Shown: one piece after another, positions 56,552-64,000 of the stretch
Numbering within the stretch: position 1 is the first letter of the stretch
Layout of the letters: each line of letters opens with the position of its first letter
From: Blakeslea trispora
Lineage: Eukaryota; Mucoromycota; Mucoromycetes; Mucorales; Choanephoraceae
Direction of reading: 5' to 3'
Assembly: GCA_025331445.1 (NCBI GenBank)
Contig: JAIWNE010000005.1
Span: 496,001 to 560,000 of the forward strand
Length of the DNA: 64,000 nucleotides
Notes under the pieces: model-generated
Databases searched by the model: none
The model's input: the letters and a program-made list of their open reading frames with translations, nothing else
What the model was told of the DNA's origin: nothing
Translations under genes and position numbers: made by a program

Positions 56552-56947
56552 TTTATATGCTAAAAGAAAGAAAAGAAGAAAAAAGAAAAAAAAACCATTA
56601 AAAAAAAGCTGTCAAAGAGGGGGGTGCAAGTCCGAACCCTTTGGGGTTTTTTCCTATAGTAAATGAGCCAATCAACCGTTCAATATCTGTTGCTAAGCAA
56701 CAAAGTAGCCAGACAAGTTATTAAATCAATTGACAGCTTGCTATACAGATAAAGGAAAAGTTACAAAGAACAATAAGAGGCTCAGGTAGCTTGAATACCT
56801 TCTTTTTTTTTTATTTCATTTTCTGGCCTTTTTGTTAGTTTGAAAGTGACGTCTTTGACTTTTTTGATTTTTTTTCTCTCTCTTTTTTTTTTTCTTTTCA
56901 TAATCACAAGATGACAAAGAGTTGCTAAACTAAGGAGAGAGAAAAGA
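56552..56947. other. Divergent promoter region, no gene seen
   Basis: Between PAM17 and the 56,948 gene. Poly-A/T and CT-rich tracts (about 56,800-56,900). GGGGGGTGCAAGTCCGAACCC near 56,621 looked tRNA-like but no cloverleaf can be drawn. Confidence 0.55.
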
Positions 56948-57590
56948 ATGTCTACCTTTGCGTTTGTACCAAGTCGGACGACTTATGCCAACCGACCTCA
57001 AAGTATGTGTGTTTGTCGTGTTGGATTTGAAAGGCTTACAAAACTGTATTCTAGCTATAGAGAAACCTGATAAATTTCCATTCAACCATCAGCACTCAAC
57101 AACAGCACCTACAGGTATAAACGCCAGCAATGTCTGGTCAGATTCTCGCCTAATACACCGAATTCAGCTTTCAGCAGAAGAAAAAGCGAGTGAAATAGAG
57201 GATGAAGAATGGCAGGAAAAACAATATGAACTAGAGCGATTAAAAGCACTCGTGCCTAAAACAAAGAAAAAACCTCCCATGAATAACTCAAACCATCAAA
57301 GGAAGCCAACCAAGCTCAACAATAGACATATACAAACCACAAAGAAATCAGTGCCTGTCAAAACACCTAGCAAGAGACAGAACACACCAGTGAACATTCC
57401 GGAAGAGGATTCCTCTAAAACGCCTACAAAAGAAGAACAAAGGCGATTCTTTCACTTTCTTCAGTCTTGGACTTCAACCCATATTTTACCGCATACAAGC
57501 CTTTTGAACAAAGACAATTTTGAACATTTCCACAGCAACAACGAGTCTTGCTTTCATCATGAGCCTTTCCCCATTAATACATCTCCATAA
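56948..57590 (+). CDS. Hypothetical protein, basic and largely disordered
   Basis: Two exons (56948-57002, 57055-57590) give 196 aa. It starts MSTFAFVPSRTTYANRPQ; an intron with GTATGT donor joins to TIEKPDKFPFNHQ. A charged helix (AEEKASEIEDEEWQEKQYELERLKAL, about residues 60-85) is followed by a Lys/Pro/Thr-rich region. A short aromatic/His-rich end follows (RRFFHFLQSWTSTHIL, FEHFHSNNESCFHHEPF). No known domain recognised. Frame continuity across the intron and a plausible CT-rich promoter support a real gene. Same strand as the GATA gene, 167 bp upstream of its start. Confidence 0.65.
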
Positions 57591-57757
57591 ACCATCTCTC
57601 TCTTTTAATGTAAATAACCTATCTTGACGTACTTGTAAAAAAAAAATAAAAAAAAATATATATGTAAAAATACACATAAAAAGGTAGATCTATTTTCTTT
57701 TTTCCTTCTTTCTTTCTTTTATAGTCTATAAGCTAAAACGTACACTGGGCTAAAAAC

Positions 57758-58278
57758 ATGTCTACTTCAGGACTTATTGCAGCCAAGAAAAGAATAGAAA
57801 ATGCTGTTAGAAGACACGATTTACCTACTACTTTAAAACCTGATCAAGTAGATCGCTGCGAAAAGTAAGTTTTATAAAATAAAAAAAAAAGATCTTGATT
57901 GAGAAAGTTTACCGTATGTCCTTAGTGGTGCTCTTTTACTCTCCTTGTTACAATCACGTCTCAACTGGACCAACGCTGTCTTTTCGCGATACAAAATGGA
58001 TCCAACTCAACAGCCAAAAAGAACTACCAGTTCTCGAAGAAAGTGGCCCAACATGCGCTATTTGGGCACTTGCGATCTCGAGATTGGTGCCCACTTGTTT
58101 GAGCAGACTATCTTTTACGAAGCAGTACGCACAGAGACTTGGCGATCTATTGCTGAAAAGCAGGGACTGTCTGTTCCAGAGAAGCCTACTATACAAGCCA
58201 ATTCAGACCCAGAGGTACTACCTGATGCTCCTAGTGCCTCTGAACAACAACCAAAGGACAAGCAGGAAATAGAAGAGC

Positions 58279-58346
<68 letters not shown>

Positions 58347-60280
58347 GATGACGAGCAGGAAACAAAGGAACAGCAACAAAACGAACTCGATAGAGTCAGT
58401 CTAGAAAACAGCGAACAGCCTGAAAAAGAAAAAGAAGAGGAAGAGAAGTTGATCTACTTGGACATTGTGTTTGAACTTCGAGAACTTCCAAATGAGCGAT
58501 TTATCTTTCCAAAAGAATCAATTGTGGAAACAATACCTTTGCCTACAGCAGGGTACAATGTAAGCCAAAAAAAATCAGAATTAGAATCGAATGAGAGACT
58601 GACCAAATAGCTTAGATGTTGGCTTCATTTACTATTCCATTTGACTCTGATTCTGCAAATGACTTTTTTCTATCAGCAAAAGAAAAAATTCTGAAATACG
58701 GACATATCAGTCAATTGGATTACATTAAGCAGTTTTTACATTCGGAGCCGCCAGAAACTCGGGAAGCAAAAAGTAAAACTTTGAAGCATGAATGTTACGA
58801 GCCAGTCACTGTTCGGATAGGAAACACGAACAAAGAAACAGTTGATGCCATCTTAGGTTATGTGGATGAATTTGAAAGCGTGAAAAAGAGGATAAAGGAA
58901 AAGATCAAACTTTTCCCAAAACGAGAATACATTCGATTTGATTTACCAAAAGAAGATCCTCAGAGTATTGACATGCTAGATTTAGTCAGAAAGGCATCTT
59001 TCATTCCAGATATTGCTACAGGCCCAGTACAGGCTGAAAAGAAGAGAAATGAAATCCTGAATGCTATCAAGTTGGGTAAAAGAGAGCGCGATGAGAAGTT
59101 TGAGTCTGAATGTAAGTCTAGACAGATATAGAAGGGAAAGACAACTCACAGCTCATATCTCGTAGTGCCAAAATATAAGCTGACAAATGCTAGAGAAGAT
59201 GGCTCTCACAAATGTGCTTACTGTAGCTCAAGAACTACAGTGATGTGGAGAATTGGTCCAGATGGACATGGTACACTTTGCAATAGTTGTGGTATTCAAT
59301 GGAGAAGAGGAGAAATCTTAAAGGATGCTCCTGCAATTAGTGCTGAAGAAGAAAGAAAGCTGGTGATTGAAAGAAGAAAGCGTGAGAAGGCTGCAGAAGC
59401 ACTTGAATTTGAAAAGTCAGAAAAGGAAATCAAGAAATACAAAAAAATAGATAGACCACAGCCTATGCATACATTTAGTCCAGAATCTCTTGGTCCGTTC
59501 GCCATTCGACTTTTACAACAAAGAAGCCGAGAAGGTAGATACCCTTCACCTCAGCTCTCTTCTATACCCCATCCTGTCTTGTGCGAGAGTCTTGCTCCTT
59601 CTCAAAAAGAGAAAAAGACAAATCCAACTAAACCCAAAGCAATCGCACCCATCTTGCAACAAGCTAACGGACCTGCTGAACCTTTACCTATTCAGCCACC
59701 ACAACCACTTATGCAACAAGCTATACCTTTACCGAACACACCCGCTACACCCTACACCCTACATCCATTATTATCGGCACCATGTGAACTCGCACATCGA
59801 TCTGAAGACACACAGAAGTCATCCCAATCAACTACCAAACAGGAAGAGGCAAAACCTCCACCTCTTTCACTCTACAATGCAGCAGGCATTCCTTTGCCTA
59901 CGTTGTCTATCGACTTTATGGGACATTCGCTATTCTCACATCCTAATTGCGGGATTACTTTATTGGACAGTCATTTCTCTATACGGCTCTTGAAAGATGG
60001 ATCAGATCCGGCTACTATCGAGATTGAGAAGAACGATTTAGTGAACGCTGATTTCGAAGTAGTGGCAGAAGGAGAAAAACCAGGCTTACGCGAAGTACTC
60101 AAGATGAAAGTCATGCCAACCGATGCCAAGTCGATCAACGTATTTGATCAAACTATACCCATCTCAAATGAGCATCCTGTTCAGATTCGATTCCTTGAAA
60201 AGCTAGATCCTAGTGGAGGTGCTGTCGTAAAACGGATTCTTCAAAGGTGGTTAGTCACTGCTCCTCAGCAGCCATCATAA
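57758..60280 (+). CDS. GATA-type zinc-finger protein, probably a chromatin or transcription regulator
   Basis: Four exons (57758-57864, 57926-58559, 58616-59111, 59166-60280) give 783 aa. N-terminal part: a basic region with SSRRKWPNMRYLGTCDLEIG, then a pure polyQ tract (23 Gln) and an acidic stretch. The middle is a folded-looking region (YLDIVFELRELPNERFIF, ASFTIPFDSDSANDFFLSAKEKIL). One GATA finger lies at residues 429-454 (C429-X2-C432-X18-C451-X2-C454: CAYCSSRTTVMWRIGPDG, CNSCGIQWRRGE). After it comes a Lys/Glu coiled coil, a Pro-rich segment and a C-terminal beta-rich region. Partner complex not identified. Confidence 0.85.
58278..58346 (+). repeat. Uninterrupted (CAA)23 repeat coding polyglutamine
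   Basis: All codons are CAA without interruption, inside exon 2 of the GATA-finger gene; a pure triplet repeat is expected to vary in length between strains. Confidence 0.9.
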
Positions 60281-60776
60281 TAAGCATAATAAAATAGTAA
60301 GATAAATAAGTTGAAATTTTATACTTTACTGAGAGAATAGTTCAGAAATTGAATTAGAATACTCAAAAAGGTTGGCTCTAAAATGGTAGTGAACTATACG
60401 ATTAAATAGAGTTATTTACAAAATAAAAACAGATTGAGAGAGATGTAAAGTAGAGACAAGGAAATTAGTAATAAGAAAAGTGCAACAATGCTTTGAATAG
60501 TAAGAAACTTTAGCATCCTGCTATACAATTGACAGACTGCTTAACCAAAAAAGAAAAAAAAAAAAGGCTATAGACATGATGATTTGGAATATTTGGAGCA
60601 TCAACATTTGCACCAAACTTTTTTTTTTACTTGTTTATTTTTGCTTTCGATCAATGCTCTGATTTGAATATTCTTATGCTCCGGGTTAATTTCAGCTAAT
60701 GTCCAGAAATAGTGTACATGAAAAAAAAAAATAGATGTATATATGTATATTGTGTACAGTGTATGTGTTTAGCTGC
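60281..60776. other. Convergent 3' region, no gene seen
   Basis: Separates the GATA-finger and La gene ends. AT-rich with A-runs at 60,550 and 60,722. No open frame worth noting. Confidence 0.6.
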
Positions 60777-61682
60777 TTATTCTTCGGCAGCGGGCTGTTC
60801 CTCTTTCTTCTCTTCTTCAGTCTTTGTCTTTTTGGAAGACTTGTTGAAACCGCCAGTGTTCTTTCTCTTATTGCTGTTGTTGTTTTCAAAGCGTTGAGCC
60901 TTGAAAGCATTGAAGGACTTGCCCGTTTGGCTCTTTTTGGGAGAGTCCTTGTATTGCTCGGCCTTCATTTCATGATATTTGGGCTTATACATAAACTCAA
61001 GCTTGTTACCATCAAATTCAACATCCTTCAATTCAGCGACCTTTTGAGCGATTTCAGGAGTTTCGAATTCAATATAAGCAGAACCCTAATGAGTGCGGAT
61101 TACTTTAGTATAACTAGCATGTCTTTTCTTTTTTTTTTCCTTCTTTTACCTTGAATTTCTTGGGACGTTCATCGTTCTTCTTAAGACGGACACAAAGAAT
61201 CTTACCGTGTTCAGCAAGCAAATCTTCTACCTTGTCTTGCAACTTGAAGAGCTCGGCAACAGGATCTTGAGCATCTACATCTACCAAAGGCAAGCCAGAT
61301 ACGTAAACGGAGCGGCTGACATGGTCTTGCTGAACAACTTCAGATTTTCTTCTAATGTTCTTTCCATCAGCATCAATTTCGTAAATCTCACTTTCATGTT
61401 CTTTAAGAGCCTTGACAACAGCATCAAAATCTTCGGTAATCATCTTCATCTTCTTGAAGCTAGCAATGGTTTCAATAGGAATCCCTAATCATTGATATCA
61501 TCTGTCAGTCCACATAAACAACAGCAAGGAAAAGGCTTCCATAACGACAGTATATGTATATACTTACAGCCTTCAGTAGCATTGGCACGGAGAGTCCACA
61601 AAAACTTATCGTAAGGCAAGTTGGAGTCAGAGAAATAGAATTCAACTTGTTTGCAAATCTTTTGGTCGTCGGTGGCAGCCAT
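60777..61682 (-). CDS. LHP1: La protein (La motif plus RRM), Lhp1-like
   Basis: Three exons (61568-61682, 61150-61484, 60777-61085) give 252 aa. The La motif is at the N-terminus ([39 protein letters not shown]). An RRM follows ([38 protein letters not shown]), then a basic, Lys/Asn-rich tail (KRKKNTGG-like, [14 protein letters not shown]). La binds the 3' U-run of new RNA polymerase III transcripts (pre-tRNA, U6) and protects them. The size is near yeast Lhp1 (275 aa), shorter than human La. The tail should carry the nuclear signal. Confidence 0.95.
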
Positions 61683-62513
61683 ATTTAAAGAACTTTTGTC
61701 TAATATTAAAAAAAAAAAAAAGAAAAGAAAATTTTCGCATTTTATTTTTCAAGCAACTTTCATCAAAAGCAGTCACATTGGACTGTGTCTGGGAGCAGAT
61801 ATTGGGTGTCCTGGAGTTTTAACAAAGACTCCCAAGCTACTGAAAGGTGGTAAAGTAAGGTGTACCTCAACTCTGTCTTCTTCCCTTATGTGTAACGTCT
61901 AACCGACATTTACATCTTCCACATTACAATTGACTTATTTTTCTTTTCTTTGGGCGTTATCTAAATCTCTCGAGAATCAGAAAAGGTAGGCAATTTTCAT
62001 TATAAGTCATCATTATTCTTGTTGACCTGAATAAAGCTATCACAATCATCCCTTAATTTACATATAGCTCAATTCCGATTCGCATTTGCTACTGAATCTG
62101 AAGTTTCCCAATATTTCAGGTGGTTTTGTTGCAATTTCATGTCTCTTAAATGTGCTCTAGTTGAGAAATAAAGCTTACTTTGCTCAACAATTTGCGAAAG
62201 GGAAAGCTATCAATAACAGCTTTACAAGAGCATATGTCATCTCCTTTCTCTGCCGTGTAACTTTTGTCTTTAGTGTTACTTCAAAAGAATATCGTAAACT
62301 CGAGGTAAATGTCTTGAGCAGTGAATCTTTTACTTCTCTCCCTCTTTGATCGATCATCATTAGCTGTGAGCTGAATCGAGTTATGGAAGACTCTCTCATG
62401 GGAACAAGCGTATTCGTCAGTTTCTACTATATCTTTGCAAGCTAAATAAGTTCGCTCAAAGAGCAGATTATATAAATAAAAAACAAGGATCAAGGAGACT
62501 TGGATGAATTAGT
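61683..62513. other. Intergenic, no gene seen
   Basis: About 830 bp upstream of the La gene and downstream of the Zn2Cys6 gene. A-run at 61,710. An 83-codon open frame at 61,651-61,902 overlaps the La start and lacks family features. Confidence 0.5.
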
Positions 62514-64000
62514 TTATTTCTTGTGTAGTTTGGGTCTTCCTCTAGGCTTATGCTGAACATCTTTGCATCCTGTCCTTCCTGTAGCAACACATCGTCTACA
62601 GGGCCTCATATCATCGCAGCGCAAATGGGATCGCTTACAATGGTTGCAAGCTTTGTCCACATTACGCCCTTTCTTTGTTGGTAAAGCATGATTGCTGTTC
62701 GCTTGTCTAATTTGATACTCCCCATCATCGTCGTCTTCTTCTTCTTCGTATAAGCCTGTATGATTGTGGTCATCCAATAAATCGCCATGATGACTATGGC
62801 TCTCTTCGTCTGACAGCAATTGTGAGGATGCAAAACTGCCAATGCTATCTGACACACGCATTGATCTCTGAAGGTTGTTGGATAGAGCTGACAGTGAAGA
62901 AGACGAGGTAGTACTATTCATTCGATTAGGAGCACTTCCGCGCCGGTACTTTGTTGATGCGGCTGCTGCTGCTGCTAGACTAAGCGAGGACTCGTACTTT
63001 CCTCCAGATAGTTTGCTACTTTTTTTCATCTGATAGATATTGCTCATTGACTTTCGATATTTGCTGCCCCGATAGCTGTTGGACTTGGGACCCTTTGGCG
63101 AAATCAAGTCCCAGCCTTGTCCGTTGTAATCTCTTGTTCCTCTTGATGTAACACTGTTGCATATGCTAGCATCAGCCATAGTATGGCTTTCTGACAACGA
63201 CATGGCATGTTGGTGTTCACACTCGGGCTTTTTAATTTTGATCATCAGTTTTTCTGGATTGTAGCTTTGTTTTTTGCAAAAACTGTTAGACATAGCAGAG
63301 TGAATAGCTGAAGAAGATGACGAAGAAATAGGGCTGTACTTTGGCGAGTCGGATAGCAAAGGCCAGCGACTCTCATGGTCACTGTTATCATCTGAATGGT
63401 CATACTCGCTATCATCATTAAATGATTCTGGAGATGAGATAAAGTCTCCTTTTGACTGAGGTGTCAGATCGATTTCATCCAGATTAGGGTTGTCAGGTAG
63501 TGAAGAAAGCTGACACATATATGAATGCTTGGCAGAGTCCGCTTTGGCTACAAAAGAATTGACATCCTATTGTTTGTATGGTAATTAATAAATTAGTGAA
63601 GGGCTATTTGCTAGATCTGAGTAGACATTACACTGAGACTGACATAACCACGTGACATTCCTCCTTCAACAGTAACACTTGAATCAAGATGCGTGTTCTC
63701 GTGCATTGTTGATTCTGAATAAAACGGATGAGCTGATGTGTTTTGTGACACCATATCGCCTGTCACAAAGGAAGCCTGTAGAGGAAGAAACGAATCAATT
63801 GGATCATAAAGCCAGTTGTACTGCTGTTTCTGTTGTTGTGTATGGCTATTTGAAAACACTTGCGGATGATGTAGATAGTCATATTCGGCAAGACCAACAG
63901 ATGCGTGCATATTGTGGTTTGTCATTGGCATTGGTTGTTGAATACTTTGCTGGTGCTGAGCTGATTCGTATAGATACTCATGGGTATAATTAGTGCTATG
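62514..64000 (-). CDS. Zn2Cys6 transcription factor with C-terminal zinc cluster (partial, runs off the window)
   Basis: Two exons in view (63632 to the window end, 62514-63566) give about 474 aa. The frame is open to base 64,000, so the start may lie outside; an in-frame Met is at 63,931. The Zn2Cys6 cluster is within the last 50 residues: ACNHCKRSHLRCDDMRPC then RRCVATGRTGC (C-X2-C-X6-C-X5-C-X2-C-X7-C), followed by basic KPRGRPKLHKK. The rest is Ser/Asn/Gln/Asp-rich and disordered. The cluster resembles the Ert1/Rds2 (AcuK) type, which is normally nearer the N-terminus. Likely a nuclear regulator; target genes unknown. Confidence 0.85.

Noticed and set aside
56615..56660. tRNA-like string with GGGTTCGGACTTGC on the minus strand
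   Set aside because: No T-arm pairing, A box or acceptor stem could be drawn.
61651..61902. 83-codon plus-strand open frame over the La gene start
   Set aside because: Overlaps the La first exon in antisense and has no recognisable domain.
1..64000. CRISPR array, operon or Shine-Dalgarno features
   Set aside because: Intron-rich eukaryotic DNA; no regularly spaced repeats other than the RPB1 heptads and simple sequence.

Overview
The window reads as nuclear DNA of an early-diverging filamentous fungus, most likely a Mucoromycota/Mucorales species. The grounds are an AT-rich background, many spliceosomal introns of about 45-80 nt with GTAAGT...AG borders, fungal gene families (RAX2, SKN7, PAM17, fungal TRAP-alpha, threonine synthase, Zn2Cys6 and GATA factors), and Tc1/mariner, DIRS-like and LTR element remnants. 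Assignment to Mucorales is inference from gene style; no rRNA or mitochondrial marker is present. Gene models were built by hand: every splice join listed keeps the reading frame and continues the protein family.

Layout. 1-4.1 kb is a graveyard of broken elements: DDE transposase pieces and a DIRS-like retrotransposon relic interrupted by a 1.3 kb mariner-like element with long terminal inverted repeats (TIRs). 4.2-9.3 kb is compact: a CDC25-like rhodanese, RPB8, an L1-domain ribosome-biogenesis protein, a BolA protein and the Rix1-complex subunit IPI1. 9.3-11.0 kb is intergenic with repeats. 11.0-16.5 kb holds SKN7, ARP4, TFIIF-beta and a tetraspan membrane protein. 16.5-19.3 kb is relic-rich (pseudogene, 51-bp repeat, solo LTR). 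19.3-31 kb carries an unknown protein, a GEA/GBF1-type Arf-GEF, a RAD51C-like recombinase, TRAP-alpha and a CDK. 33-44 kb carries RAX2, threonine synthase and ELP1. ELP1 is head-to-head with RPB1 (44.6-50.2 kb, 24 consecutive CTD heptads). An F-box gene follows, then 2.8 kb without a protein gene that appears to be a snoRNA host gene with introns carrying box C/D RNAs, one of them a good U14 candidate. 55-64 kb carries a COPI-associated membrane protein, PAM17, an unknown protein, a GATA-finger protein, a La protein and a Zn2Cys6 factor cut by the window end.

Themes. Transcription is over-represented (RPB1, RPB8, TFIIF-beta, ELP1, SKN7, ARP4, GATA and Zn2Cys6 factors), as is ribosome biogenesis (IPI1, L1-domain protein, U14-like snoRNA, La). 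Several convergent pairs have almost no space between stop codons. Three genes need GC-AG introns, and one has a 10-nt exon.
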